A stretch of 64,000 nt of DNA from Chitinophagaceae bacterium (GTDB lineage: Bacteria > Bacteroidota > Bacteroidia > Chitinophagales > Chitinophagaceae): contig PMSV01000019.1 of the NCBI GenBank assembly GCA_003168265.1, positions 310,001 to 374,000 on the forward strand. Reading direction: 5' to 3'. Made by a program: the position numbers and the translations under genes. The notes beneath the pieces were generated by a model, which searched no databases, was not told the DNA's origin, and saw only the letters and a program-made list of their open reading frames with translations. Of the stretch, positions 1 to 9,637 are shown in pieces. How positions within the stretch are numbered: the first letter of the stretch is position 1; each line of letters begins with the position of its first letter.

Positions 1-1612
1 TCAAATCTGTAACCTGACGAATAGGGAGACTCTTTAAATAGGATTCCTTCCCCCTCTCCCGGATCTCAATGGATTCATAATTGCCAAAGGTAGATTCATA
101 ACTTCCCGACAAAAGGCCATGTGTCTTCTCGTCATTGCCAAGGAAAACGGAAACCGTCTTCTGCTCGATAATGGAATCAGCCGAGAAATAAATGTTGGAG
201 GAATCCTGGTCGCAGATGACCCTTGCATATTCATTCAAACATTCTGCTGGTATTTTGCCAAAAGCCAATACAGGCAGGGAAGCATCCAGAAAGTAGATCT
301 TGCTATCTATCACGGCCCGGCATACCAGGTAATTCATCTTTTCGTCATCCGGATATTTCAATCTCGAAAATCTTCTTTTACCATTTTCCCGGGTTGAGAG
401 CAATACAGGATCGGCATGAAAACCAGCCTCCCTTAGCAGTACCGCAAGTAAAAGATTCATCTCCCTCACTCCGCCCTTCTTTTGTCTCACCACTTCGCTT
501 GCTGTCTCCTTCTCATAGAATTGGGAACGGTCGGTACAGGATATATTATCGCGAACATATTCATATATCCGGTATGCTTTACCCAAATTGCTTGTTTCAC
601 CTTTTGTGATCTTGTAAACCATGTCTGCGAATTCATGATCGGCACTTAAAAGAGGCGCTCCGAAATGGCTGGAACCCATCAATTCACTTGTTCTTTCCTT
701 CCAATTGGTCCCCAGGTTGACCGATACTTCTCCATTATAATATTGGTAAAGATGGAACAGCAACTTATCGCTATAATCCATTGGAGCATAAACATAATTT
801 TCTATTTTAAGGGCAGGGAGATCTTTCATGATCCAGGTATAGGTTATGACGGGAGTAGATACATTTAATCCCTTTTCCGTTTCTACAATGCCATAATTGG
901 TCTTTTGGGAAAGCTGGTAGGTTTTATAACCTTCCTTACTGCTGCTCATAGAATATTTATGCAACCCTTCCCTGAAAACGGCATAACTGAGGGCTGAAGG
1001 CCGGATAAAATCAAGCCTGCTCCTAAGGCAGGGACAATTCAGGTATTCCTGAAAATACCAGGTAGGGAGATCGTCAATAAAGCTTGATGTTATGGTAAAA
1101 GAAATTTCAAGAATTGCCCCCACACGGGCACCCGGAACGGTAAATTTTTTGATCATGAATTTCCCTTCTCCCTTTTCAACGAAAATGTCCTTATTATCCA
1201 GGCTTGTCTTCACTACTTTACCATCCAAAAGGATAAAGGATGAAGCCTTAATTTCATCCATCTTCTGGTTGTGTTCATCGTTTAAGTAATATAGCTCACT
1301 TGCATATGAAGCCAACCTCAGCCCTCTGTTGTTAAGGATTTTTATGCGGGTATTTCTTTTAAATACGTAGGAAAAAAAGCTGTTTTTGTTTCCAACAAAA
1401 CCTAGCTCGCCCTGATCCGCCACAATTACAGCGTCGGCGCTGCTGTCAATCAACGGGGAAGCGGGAAGATTGAAATCCGAAGCATTTACATGTCCGAAAT
1501 CAACCGGAGTCCGTTCCTGAGCAAGAGAAATCCCAGAAGAAAAAAAACAAAATAATAAAAATCCTCCCATCAAAATGGAATACTGAAATCTACTTATCAT
1601 AGTATTATGCAT
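1..1612 (-). CDS. DUF3857/transglutaminase-like secreted protein, 3'-truncated by window edge
   Basis: The frame is open from the left edge to an ATG at 1612 (a second in-frame ATG lies at 1600). The N-terminus is a hydrophobic signal peptide ending near Ser-Leu-Ala-Gln, followed by a DUF3857-type beta-rich region and a transglutaminase-like core. The core reads KKGGVREMNLLLAVLLREAG and then MNYLV. Active transglutaminases have Cys where this has Val (GDCK versus GGVR), and His where this has Tyr. The product is therefore probably a non-catalytic, periplasmic or outer-membrane-associated transglutaminase fold. It starts 11 bp after the stop of the 1624-3513 gene, so it is the third gene of a tandem paralogous operon. 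The function of DUF3857 proteins is unknown. The C-terminus lies outside the window. Confidence 0.85.
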   Translation of the reverse strand, partial: MHNTMISRFQYSILMGGFLLFCFFSSGISLAQERTPVDFGHVNASDFNLPASPLIDSSADAVIVADQGELGFVGNKNSFFSYVFKRNTRIKILNNRGLRLASYASELYYLNDEHNQKMDEIKASSFILLDGKVVKTSLDNKDIFVEKGEGKFMIKKFTVPGARVGAILEISFTITSSFIDDLPTWYFQEYLNCPCLRSRLDFIRPSALSYAVFREGLHKYSMSSSKEGYKTYQLSQKTNYGIVETEKGLNVSTPVITYTWIMKDLPALKIENYVYAPMDYSDKLLFHLYQYYNGEVSVNLGTNWKERTSELMGSSHFGAPLLSADHEFADMVYKITKGETSNLGKAYRIYEYVRDNISCTDRSQFYEKETASEVVRQKKGGVREMNLLLAVLLREAGFHADPVLLSTRENGKRRFSRLKYPDDEKMNYLVCRAVIDSKIYFLDASLPVLAFGKIPAECLNEYARVICDQDSSNIYFSADSIIEQKTVSVFLGNDEKTHGLLSGSYESTFGNYESIEIRERGKESYLKSLPIRQVTDL

Positions 1613-1623
1613 TTGCCCAATTT

Positions 1624-3513
1624 TCAATTTTTAACCAGCACGATACGCGCCGCATCCGCCTTATTCATAGCTCCATAAAAATCGGAAAACTGTGTATACT
1701 CGGAAGCAGGGAATTTACCGGCATATTCTTCATCGGTACGGATAAGGGTAATTTGATTCCCGGAAACCTTATAGCTGATGCTGTATTTTCCGAAGCGATT
1801 GGTCAGGCTAAGGTCTTTAGGGACAGACTCAGGGGCATATCCATCCGGGATCTTTATATGAATGCTATCTACGTCCCGCCAGTTGTATTTAAGTCGGATA
1901 TCCATTCTTCTGGGTTTGTCATTGATCAGCCTGGAATGCCGGTTAAAGATATTTGGAGTTATGAACAGTCGTTTTCCTGTAACTGCGGCATAATTCTGTG
2001 AACTTATTTGTAAAAACTCATCCATAGCCGGAATTTTCCCCCTTATTTCAGAGTACTCATTTTTTTCCACTTTATAGGTAGGGAGTGACAGGACCTCGTT
2101 GAGGAATTTTTCCCTTTCTTCTTTATTTTCCTCCAGGAGCAGATCATGAGCCTGTTCCTGTTGAATGCCACTTAAATGAGTGCGGACCTCTACCTGGAGA
2201 TTTCCATCAGCATCAACGACAGCTTCCGCTCTCCGGATAGACAAATTATCGGACACGGAATATCCTGGAGTTTTCACAACAAATCCTCCCTCAGGGCTAA
2301 TGAGGAGCGCATTCCTGTTGCCGGTAAACTTGCCCATATAACCCGGACTAACTGTTTGACTAGTGCATTCCAGCCAGATCGTATCTTTTCCATTAGGCAC
2401 ACAGGAAATCACATGGTTGAACTGATGGCAGCTAAAATCTTCGATCAACCCCCTTCCATCATTACCCCCGTTAATCAATACGCAAAAGGCTGGAATGCCT
2501 TCCTCTTTCAACATTGCCACCATGAAATTGGAGAGCGCTTTACAATCCCCGTATTTTTTTTCAGCAACAAACTTTGCTTCAAATGGCTGCCAGCCTCCGA
2601 TACCCAATTGAATGCTTACGTAACGGGTATTTTTTTGCAGAAATTCATAGAGCGCTTTGACTTTTTCCTCTTTTGTCGGCTGGGGATCGGCAATTCGGTG
2701 TACTTCCGCTTTTAAATCAGCCGGCAATTCATCCCTTCCGACATATAATTCGTACATGAATTTTCCGAAACCTTTCCAGTCACTCATATCTCCGGTATGG
2801 CCATCGATCTCAAATTTAACCGGGGCTATGAAAACTCTGGGATAAATATTATCAGTATATGCCAGGTCTTCCAATTCAATTGGCTTAAGATTGAAGAGAC
2901 GCCAGGAATAGGTTTTCCCATCAGCTGATTCGTGAATTTGAGGGCTGACCGGATAATTATAACATTTATAACGAAGTTGAAATCCTGGTGGCGTTTCAAC
3001 GATAAAATCACTCTGTTGTACGGAGAGTTTTTCATCATTCACCGGATCCCAGGCAGGCATGAAAAAAGTAGAATGATATGTATATTCCACCTCCACTTCG
3101 ATCGTATAGGGGTACTCCATAGAACTGGCTACAAAGCGCTTTACCCTGTCGTCAGATACAAGGCTAAATCCGTCATAAGCAGGCAAATCGGTAATGTCCT
3201 TTTTTTTCAGGCTTTTTTGCACCTTTCCTTTTGCGTCATAAATAGTCCCTGAAATATCATCGATGCTTTTAAATTTGTCATAAAACATCTCAAACTCTGA
3301 AAAATCCTTTCCATTTTCATTCAAAATAGTATAGGCATATTTATGCTTTACCTGGACCTTGTTCAGGTCTTTCACAATTACATGGAGCGATTCTATTCTT
3401 TTTACCACATCAGCCCCCTCCTTCATTGAGTCTGGAATCAGGTCAACTGAATAGGACTGACTTCTCGCGAACAGAGGTCCTGATAATAGGATAAAAAACC
3501 ACTTTAACTTCAT
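1624..3513 (-). CDS. DUF3857 domain protein with intact transglutaminase Cys and His
   Basis: This 629-residue protein has a signal peptide (MKLKWFFILLSGPLFARSQS), a DUF3857 region over about residues 50-230 and a transglutaminase-like core around 270-390. The core has the nucleophile context YGDCKALSNFMVAML and the histidine context FNHVIS. The third catalytic position reads WLECT, with Glu where Asp is usual. The C-terminal third is another beta-rich domain. It is the middle gene of three in tandem (22 bp after the upstream gene, 11 bp before the next) and the only one of the three that keeps the Cys and His. It may be a protease or peptide-modifying enzyme in the periplasm, with the neighbours as inactive partners; that is inference. 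No substrate can be named. Confidence 0.88.
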   Translation of the reverse strand: MKLKWFFILLSGPLFARSQSYSVDLIPDSMKEGADVVKRIESLHVIVKDLNKVQVKHKYAYTILNENGKDFSEFEMFYDKFKSIDDISGTIYDAKGKVQKSLKKKDITDLPAYDGFSLVSDDRVKRFVASSMEYPYTIEVEVEYTYHSTFFMPAWDPVNDEKLSVQQSDFIVETPPGFQLRYKCYNYPVSPQIHESADGKTYSWRLFNLKPIELEDLAYTDNIYPRVFIAPVKFEIDGHTGDMSDWKGFGKFMYELYVGRDELPADLKAEVHRIADPQPTKEEKVKALYEFLQKNTRYVSIQLGIGGWQPFEAKFVAEKKYGDCKALSNFMVAMLKEEGIPAFCVLINGGNDGRGLIEDFSCHQFNHVISCVPNGKDTIWLECTSQTVSPGYMGKFTGNRNALLISPEGGFVVKTPGYSVSDNLSIRRAEAVVDADGNLQVEVRTHLSGIQQEQAHDLLLEENKEEREKFLNEVLSLPTYKVEKNEYSEIRGKIPAMDEFLQISSQNYAAVTGKRLFITPNIFNRHSRLINDKPRRMDIRLKYNWRDVDSIHIKIPDGYAPESVPKDLSLTNRFGKYSISYKVSGNQITLIRTDEEYAGKFPASEYTQFSDFYGAMNKADAARIVLVKN

Positions 3514-3535
3514 AGGGGATAATTCATTTTGATGT

Positions 3536-5563
3536 TCAATTAATCTTTTTAAACACTATCTGTTCAGCCTCCTTCTTCACGATGTAAGAATAGAAATCGC
3601 GAAGAGTCTGATAATCCTCAGGTTGAAAATCAGTTTTATTGATAAGCAGCTTAACCCTGATTTGTAGAGTTTTTTCATTCCCGGCTACCATGTATTCGAA
3701 CATGCCTTCATTTTCGTTCAATTTAACCCTGGCTGATTTTGGCAATTCATCAATCTTATAACCTTTCGGAACTTCCATATTTAAAAGATAAACATCAAAA
3801 ATCTTATAGGGCATATTAACCGGGTAGATTCTATTTGCAACGGCGAATGGATTAAGCTTTAGAGAATGATTAAGCATCGGATTGAAATATACGATATCAT
3901 CATCGAATTTGAAATGAATTTCTTCATGAACCGTAACCGGCATTTCATAATTGAATGCGGAATCAATACTTACATTTGAAATCCTAAAATCGGAAGAGTA
4001 TTCTTTAGCGATTTCTTTTGTCAGTTCAGAACTCTTTATTTCTTTGTGCTTTTCCCGAAACTCACTCGATTCAAAATATCCGAAATTTTTGGTGACATTT
4101 CCGACAAGTCCTTCCTTCTCATCATTTGCTATAAATATGAGCGTACTTTTCTCTTCACTCAGTGAATCCCTGGACAAAGGCAACAGCAATGGCATTTGAT
4201 CGATCAATCGTCCGTTCCCATTATAGCATTTCAAGGGCAGCCTGCCAAAACCGATTCTTTTGTCCGTTGCATCAAGCAGGTAGGTTTCGGAGCCGATTTT
4301 TAACTGACAGATCACATAATCATACTGGTATAAAAAGGCAGAAACCTCCGAAGGGATGCCATTACCCTCCGTGCTAAGAATAACCGGGTGAACATCAAAA
4401 CCCTGATTAGCTAGCATGGCCATTAACATAAAATTTATATCAGCCACATTGCCTTTTCTGTTTTGGTAAACCTTCTTTAAAGAATTGCTTGTGTATTTTG
4501 TTTGTTCACCGTCGCAATCAAAATGATCACGGACATATTCATAGATCTTTTTTGCTTTTTCCAGGCCTTGGGTGCCTGCAGTAATCGTCTTCAAATCGGA
4601 TTCCATCCAACCATTAGAATTCGAAAGCGCTTGTCCAAAATTCTCCCGTTTCATAAGGTCACTCGCTGTCGTGAACCAATCCTTCACGACTAGTTTAATG
4701 TCATTGTCATTGTATTTTACACTATGCAACTGAAAAACAATTTTTGAAATATAATCGTCGGCGTTGCGCATGTATTTCTCGTCCTTAAAAGGAGGTGCGT
4801 CTTTGACTACCCACCAACCGGACCGGGCATTGCCGGAAAATGCATATACATTGCTTGAAGTCGTTTCATCTCCCGGATCGAGTATTCGGTATTCGTGAAA
4901 AGAGCTCCAGGTACTGTCAAAGGCAAAATGCAGGTATCCCTCCGGAATGGTAACATAGGTGTAAAAGGGAGGGATCGTCACTTTGTACTCGCTCCAAAGT
5001 ACCGGGTATTTGGATTGAAAATACCAGGTTCGTATATCATTATTATCAAAAGGAGACTTAATTGTGTACTGATATTCAACTATACAACCTTCCTTTATAT
5101 TAGGCAGCGTAAATTTAAGTTCCTGATAATCCTTGTTTATTTTTTCCTTAAAAAGGGCCGTTTTGTCAAGTTTGGTTTGGACCACCTGCCCATTTTCCAG
5201 GTTATATGTGGCTGCTTCCAGGTCATTGAATTTATCCTCGTATTGGGTACGCCCACTATACAAATGAATTTGAATAGTAGCTGCATCATAAGCGTTCCTG
5301 TTCCTGATCAGGATTCTCTCGTGTATTTTGAAAACCAGGTTAAAGTAACCATTATTATTCCCTTCAAAATCGGTACTGCCAACATCGGCCAGGACCACGG
5401 CATCTGAGCTTGAATCAATGACTGGAGATTTGGGATGGAAGTCCGTGGGTTTGATGTCCCCAAATTGATAATCAGGCCGGCTCGAATTTTTGTTTTTTGC
5501 CTGTGCAAAAGCAATGAAGGGCAAAAAAATAAGACTTAAGATGCAGAAAGGCTTAAGGTTCAT
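3536..5563 (-). CDS. DUF3857/transglutaminase-like protein lacking catalytic Cys
   Basis: The 675-residue protein begins with a signal peptide (cut near IAFAQA) and has the DUF3857-transglutaminase layout of its two downstream neighbours. The transglutaminase motif reads RKGNVADINFML, so Val replaces the catalytic Cys. The histidine site reads YDYVIC, with no His, while LLDAT keeps the Asp. The enzyme is predicted inactive, like the product of 1-1612. It is the first gene of the tandem operon. The roughly 100 bp upstream separates it from the divergent queG and should hold both promoters. The GNVA(D/E)IN variant, as I recall, recurs in Bacteroidota homologues, so it looks like a stable subfamily and not a recent mutation. 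Confidence 0.87.
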   Translation of the reverse strand: MNLKPFCILSLIFLPFIAFAQAKNKNSSRPDYQFGDIKPTDFHPKSPVIDSSSDAVVLADVGSTDFEGNNNGYFNLVFKIHERILIRNRNAYDAATIQIHLYSGRTQYEDKFNDLEAATYNLENGQVVQTKLDKTALFKEKINKDYQELKFTLPNIKEGCIVEYQYTIKSPFDNNDIRTWYFQSKYPVLWSEYKVTIPPFYTYVTIPEGYLHFAFDSTWSSFHEYRILDPGDETTSSNVYAFSGNARSGWWVVKDAPPFKDEKYMRNADDYISKIVFQLHSVKYNDNDIKLVVKDWFTTASDLMKRENFGQALSNSNGWMESDLKTITAGTQGLEKAKKIYEYVRDHFDCDGEQTKYTSNSLKKVYQNRKGNVADINFMLMAMLANQGFDVHPVILSTEGNGIPSEVSAFLYQYDYVICQLKIGSETYLLDATDKRIGFGRLPLKCYNGNGRLIDQMPLLLPLSRDSLSEEKSTLIFIANDEKEGLVGNVTKNFGYFESSEFREKHKEIKSSELTKEIAKEYSSDFRISNVSIDSAFNYEMPVTVHEEIHFKFDDDIVYFNPMLNHSLKLNPFAVANRIYPVNMPYKIFDVYLLNMEVPKGYKIDELPKSARVKLNENEGMFEYMVAGNEKTLQIRVKLLINKTDFQPEDYQTLRDFYSYIVKKEAEQIVFKKIN

Positions 5564-5663
5564 AATGGTACTTTTAGGGGGTTGTATAAAATTAACGAAA
5601 AAAGAGGTTTGGCCAAATTATATACCGAGTAACCAGTTTTAGTGGTTTAATTTTACAAGAATA

Positions 5664-6596
5664 GTGAGAAAGACGACCCATACAGGCCTTATAAAAACCA
5701 TATCAAGTGAACTGGGTTTCGATTATTGCGGTATAGCCAGGGCCGAAAAATTGGACCAGGATGCCAGAAGACTCGAAAACTGGCTAAACAAGGGTATGCA
5801 TGGGAAGATGAAATATATGGAGAATTATTTTGATATGAGAATTGATCCCACAAGGCTTCTGCCGGAAGCCCGTTCAGTGATTACTCTATTACTGAATTAT
5901 TATCCAGCTATTCAGCCTAATCAAAAAGGCCCAAAGATTTCCAAATATGCCTATGGAAAAGATTACCATTTAGTGATCAAATCAAAATTGCAGACCCTGG
6001 CAAAACGCATGAAAGAGGGGGTCGGGAATTTTTCAGGTCGCGGCTTTGTCGACAGCGCACCTGTTCTCGAAAGGTCCTGGGCCCAGCGTAGTGGTCTTGG
6101 TTGGGTAGGTCGCAATGGCAATCTCATCAATAAAAACAGTGGCTCCTTTTTTTTTATTGCCACACTTATAACCGATCTGGAACTCGATTACGACGATCCT
6201 ATGGCAAAGGATTATTGCGGCACTTGCAGAAAATGCATCGAAGCCTGTCCTACGGAAGCGATACTTGATGATAGGCTGGTGGATGGCAGTCGCTGCATTT
6301 CCTATTTTACAATTGAGTTGAAAGACAAAATAATTCCTGAAAATATGCATGGCCGATTCGATGACTGGGTCTTTGGTTGCGATACCTGTCAGGACGTTTG
6401 CCCATGGAACCGCTTTTCCAAGCCAAACCTTGAACCGGAATTGGAGCCATTAAAGGAAATACTTGAATTCAGTTTAAAGGACTGGGAAGAATTGAAAGAA
6501 GAAGGATTCAGGGAAATATTCTCAAAGTCCCCTTTAAAAAGAGCAGGGTTCCAGGGAATCAAGAGGAATCTTCAATTCATACGCAGGTTGAGCTGA
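5664..6596 (+). CDS. queG: Epoxyqueuosine reductase QueG
   Basis: QueG reduces epoxyqueuosine to queuosine in the wobble base of GUN tRNAs, using cobalamin and two [4Fe-4S] clusters. The 310-residue product has the cluster motif CGTCRKCIEACP (Cys185, 188, 191, 195) and the second set CDTCQDVCPWN (Cys239, 242, 246, with Cys211 nearby). The conserved FVDSAPVLER around residues 128-137 carries the proposed proton-donor Asp. The best start is GTG at 5664, which gives the usual N-terminus; no ATG in frame upstream fits. It is transcribed divergently from the DUF3857 operon and converges on the 6601-7941 gene with only 4 bp between them. Confidence 0.95.
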   Translation: MRKTTHTGLIKTISSELGFDYCGIARAEKLDQDARRLENWLNKGMHGKMKYMENYFDMRIDPTRLLPEARSVITLLLNYYPAIQPNQKGPKISKYAYGKDYHLVIKSKLQTLAKRMKEGVGNFSGRGFVDSAPVLERSWAQRSGLGWVGRNGNLINKNSGSFFFIATLITDLELDYDDPMAKDYCGTCRKCIEACPTEAILDDRLVDGSRCISYFTIELKDKIIPENMHGRFDDWVFGCDTCQDVCPWNRFSKPNLEPELEPLKEILEFSLKDWEELKEEGFREIFSKSPLKRAGFQGIKRNLQFIRRLS

Positions 6597-6600
6597 CGAA

Positions 6601-7941
6601 TTATTTTCTTTTTCCCTTCAACCAATTTTCGGGTATGATTAAAAGTTCGGCTCCAATAAATTCCATACGTTGCTGGCTCATGGCATTCTTGCTCAATAGA
6701 TCATTCAGCCCGTATTCAAATTTAGGCCCGAACTGCCAGATGATATCCCTGCTAAGGATATTTGTCATGAGGGCCAGGGAGCCACTCAAATTTATCCTTT
6801 CCAGGAGGCTATTGTCACGGTAATAGATACCTGAATTGGGGTCAAATTGGAGCGCACTGCTATTCAATAGATAGGAAGCTGAAATTGAAGGAACAAGATG
6901 TAGTGGGAGTTTCCCATACCTGGTCATCAGCCAATCCAGGGACAGAGGGAGATCCAGCCAATTATAATTTTCCTTATACCTGTTTTGGGTGCCGTATTTG
7001 TAAAAGCCGCTAATAGAAGTAAAACTGCCTAAACTAACTGAACTTGGCATATTTCTGGGTCCATAGAAGATGGCAGTAACGCTGTCCGTGTAAGCGCCAA
7101 CATGAATATAGTTTATCATTTGCCTGTAACCCAAGCCCAGTCTTACACTTAGATTTTTAGACAGTGCGTATTGAACCGATAATCCAAGTTTCCAATAAGG
7201 ACCAGGATCAATTTCCGAAGGCTGGTAAGCCGGGACAACCCCATTTATTCTGGCCGCAGCAGCATTACCCGAACTTAAAATGTTTTGTCGAATCGCTGAA
7301 AGGCCTCCTCCTGCGTTAAATCCAATTTGGAATCCTTTTCGATTAAGTTTTGAAGGCCAGTAGGGAATTATCCGAGATTTTATTCTACCTGCACTAGATG
7401 AATTGGGGGCATTTATATCCAATGAATTGATCAAATGCCAATTTCTCAGGGAATGATCCAGCTCCCCAATCACTATCATCCTGCCATTTTCTTCGATATG
7501 GCCATCTTCCGGGATAGTAATTACCAGATTCTTTCTTTTAGATACTTGTTTAGCGGAAGAACCCTGGGCTGCCATAATTTGAGTCAGCAGATGCTTCTGT
7601 ATTGGATCTTTATCGTTTTGCTTGGCCGGGACTGAAATTGGATCGGCTTGAGATCTACCTGTTTTAAAATCCTTATCGGGGCTATTAATAACCTCTCTTT
7701 CCGGTTTCGACTTTGGTGATCCTTCCGGCTGACCTTGTTGATTGCGGACAATATTGGAATAATATAAACCCCCTCCCGCAACAATTAATCCGGCTAACAG
7801 GAATATCCAGAAAAATGGACGGCGTCGGTCTTTTTCGGGATTTATTTCCTGGACTACTTTGGTCCAAACAGCATCAGAGGGAATGAATTCCAGCCCTTCC
7901 ATGTTTTGCTGAACCTTTTTTTCAAATTCATTTTCGTACAT
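6601..7941 (-). CDS. Membrane-anchored protein with cytoplasmic tail and beta-barrel-like C-terminus, partner of ECF sigma factor
   Basis: The 446-residue protein has about 40 cytoplasmic residues (EFEKKVQQNMEGLEF...AVWTKV), one transmembrane helix (FFWIFLLAGLIVAGGGLYYS, about 42-62), a low-complexity linker rich in Lys, Pro and Gln, and from about residue 200 a beta-rich region of aromatic-glycine strands resembling outer-membrane beta-barrel domains. Its start overlaps the end of the ECF sigma factor gene by 14 bp, so the two are co-translated. This position and topology suggest an anti-sigma or signal-transducing role. It lacks a recognisable FecR or zinc anti-sigma motif, so the mechanism is inferred from context. 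Joining an inner-membrane helix to a barrel-like domain is topologically odd. Confidence 0.75.
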   Translation of the reverse strand: MYENEFEKKVQQNMEGLEFIPSDAVWTKVVQEINPEKDRRRPFFWIFLLAGLIVAGGGLYYSNIVRNQQGQPEGSPKSKPEREVINSPDKDFKTGRSQADPISVPAKQNDKDPIQKHLLTQIMAAQGSSAKQVSKRKNLVITIPEDGHIEENGRMIVIGELDHSLRNWHLINSLDINAPNSSSAGRIKSRIIPYWPSKLNRKGFQIGFNAGGGLSAIRQNILSSGNAAAARINGVVPAYQPSEIDPGPYWKLGLSVQYALSKNLSVRLGLGYRQMINYIHVGAYTDSVTAIFYGPRNMPSSVSLGSFTSISGFYKYGTQNRYKENYNWLDLPLSLDWLMTRYGKLPLHLVPSISASYLLNSSALQFDPNSGIYYRDNSLLERINLSGSLALMTNILSRDIIWQFGPKFEYGLNDLLSKNAMSQQRMEFIGAELLIIPENWLKGKRK

Positions 7942-8509
7942 AGATGCCTGTATTATTTTCTAATTCATTTTTTTGAATCCAACTGATCAACAGGGACCTG
8001 GCCCTGGAATATTGTGAGCGGGATGTCCCCTCATTGATTCCCAGTATCCGGCCAATCTCCACATGGCTATATCCTTCCACCGCATGAAGATTGAAAATGG
8101 TTTGATAGCCGACTGGCAGTTGCCTGATGAGCTCTGCAAGCTCCCGGGTATTCAGCCTTATTTCCGGGTTTTCCTCGGTCGTGACGGGATGCAGCCCTTT
8201 ATCGACAAAGGAAAGATCCACCTGGTAACGTTCCTTTTGTTTTAGAAAATTGATAGCCGTGTTGACCATTATGCGTCGGATCCAGGCGCCCAGTTCTCCA
8301 GAACCCTTAAACTGTTCCAAATTCCGGAATACTTTGATAAACCCTTCCTGAAGGATGTCTTCGGCATCTGCCATCGATTTAGTGTAGCGATAACAAATCC
8401 CCAGCATCTTTGATGAATAGCGCTCATAAAGCAGGCTTTGCGCCGCCCGGTTTTTTTTGAGACATCTTTCCACCAAGTCCTGGTCATCCATCATGTTCTT
8501 TGTTGACAA
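7928..8509 (-). CDS. ECF-type RNA polymerase sigma factor
   Basis: The 193-residue sigma-70 family protein of the extracytoplasmic-function group has region 2 over about residues 12-85 (LLYERYSSKMLGICYRYTKS, then DAEDILQEGFIKVFRNL, which binds core and the -10 equivalent). Region 4 spans about 125-175 (ELIRQLPVGYQTIFNLHAVEGYSH followed by the helix-turn-helix IGRILGINEGTSRSQYSRAR). There is no region 1 or 3, as is usual for ECF factors. The 3' end overlaps the start of the membrane-anchored 6601-7941 gene, the classic arrangement for a sigma factor and its membrane regulator. Its regulon cannot be told from this sequence. Confidence 0.92.
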   Translation of the reverse strand: MSTKNMMDDQDLVERCLKKNRAAQSLLYERYSSKMLGICYRYTKSMADAEDILQEGFIKVFRNLEQFKGSGELGAWIRRIMVNTAINFLKQKERYQVDLSFVDKGLHPVTTEENPEIRLNTRELAELIRQLPVGYQTIFNLHAVEGYSHVEIGRILGINEGTSRSQYSRARSLLISWIQKNELENNTGIYVRK

Positions 8510-8593
8510 TGGTTATTGACAAAGCGTTGCATCTGCAAGATACTGACTCTGTGAATTTTAGGCGCTTCCCCCCGACTTAGTTATTTTTGATGC

Positions 8594-9622
8594 GTGAATC
8601 AATCGTCCATCCTGATATTGGCCATCGAATCTTCCTGTGATGAAACTTCGGCCTCCATTTGCAGAGATGGAAATATTTTATCCAATATAACAGCTACCCA
8701 GAAGGTCCACGAAGCCTATGGAGGAGTTGTACCTGAACTCGCTTCCAGGGCACATATTCAGCATATTGTCCCAACTGTAGACCAGGCTCTTATGACCGCC
8801 GGATGCCTGCTTGAGGAATTGAATGCCGTTGGCTTTACCCAGGCTCCCGGCCTGATCGGTTCCTTACTGGTAGGGAGCCAGTTCGCCAAATCCCTTTCCC
8901 TTTCATTAGAAATTCCACTGATCGCAGTCCATCATATGCAGGCCCATGTATTGGCCAACCTGATCAGTCCGGAAAAGCCCGCATTCCCCTTTCTCTGTTT
9001 GACTGTCAGCGGAGGCCATACCCAAATAGTAATCTGCCATTCCCCCCTTAAAATGGAACTGGTCGGAGAAACCCTTGATGATGCCGCCGGTGAGGCTTTT
9101 GATAAGTCAGCTAAATTATTAGGACTCCCCTATCCGGGAGGCCCGCTTATTGATCAATATGCCCAATCAGGAAACCCGCGTCGCTTCCCTTTTCCCGAAC
9201 CACAAATCCCGGGGTTAGATTTCAGTTTTAGCGGACTAAAAACGGCGATCTTATATTTCTTACAAGAGCAAAAAGCAAATGAACCAGGTTTTATTGAAAA
9301 GAACCTGCCGGATATTTGTGCGTCGATCCAATTCCGAATAGTCAGCATATTGTTGAATAAGCTGAAAAAGGCCGCAACACAAACGGGCATTCGTGATATC
9401 TGTATAGCCGGTGGCGTCTCCGCGAATTCCTGGTTACGGAAATCTTTAAAGGAATTGGGTGAAAAACTGGGCTGGAAAACCTATATTCCAAAATTTGAAT
9501 ATTGTACTGACAACGCTGCCATGATCGCTATTACTGCCTATTTCAAATATTTGGAGAAAGATTTTGCGACTCTGAATGTATCGGTGAGTGCCCGTACGGA
9601 ATGGTGCATTGAAAAAAAATAG
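8594..9622 (+). CDS. tsaD: tRNA N6-adenosine threonylcarbamoyltransferase TsaD
   Basis: TsaD transfers the threonylcarbamoyl group to A37 of ANN-decoding tRNAs (t6A), working with TsaB, TsaC and TsaE. The 342-residue protein shows the N-terminal IESSCDETSAS signature, the metal ligands in HMQAH (His114 and His118), SGGHTQI, the GEAFDKSAKLLGLPYPGG block, and IAGGVSANSWLR with a C-terminal CTDNAAM Asp ligand. The start is GTG at 8594; the nearby ATG at 8590 is out of frame. It is divergent from the ECF sigma gene and is followed 15 bp later by the trmN6-like gene, probably in the same transcript. Confidence 0.97.
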   Translation: MNQSSILILAIESSCDETSASICRDGNILSNITATQKVHEAYGGVVPELASRAHIQHIVPTVDQALMTAGCLLEELNAVGFTQAPGLIGSLLVGSQFAKSLSLSLEIPLIAVHHMQAHVLANLISPEKPAFPFLCLTVSGGHTQIVICHSPLKMELVGETLDDAAGEAFDKSAKLLGLPYPGGPLIDQYAQSGNPRRFPFPEPQIPGLDFSFSGLKTAILYFLQEQKANEPGFIEKNLPDICASIQFRIVSILLNKLKKAATQTGIRDICIAGGVSANSWLRKSLKELGEKLGWKTYIPKFEYCTDNAAMIAITAYFKYLEKDFATLNVSVSARTEWCIEKK

Positions 9623-9637
9623 CCATCTTGCCTGTCC

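Noticed and set aside
2176-2715. 179-codon frame antisense to the 1624-3513 gene
   Set aside because: It is fully covered by a well-supported DUF3857 gene and the translation shows no family features.
4895-5407. 170-codon frame antisense to the 3536-5563 gene
   Set aside because: It is a shadow of the DUF3857 gene, with a low-complexity aromatic and basic translation.
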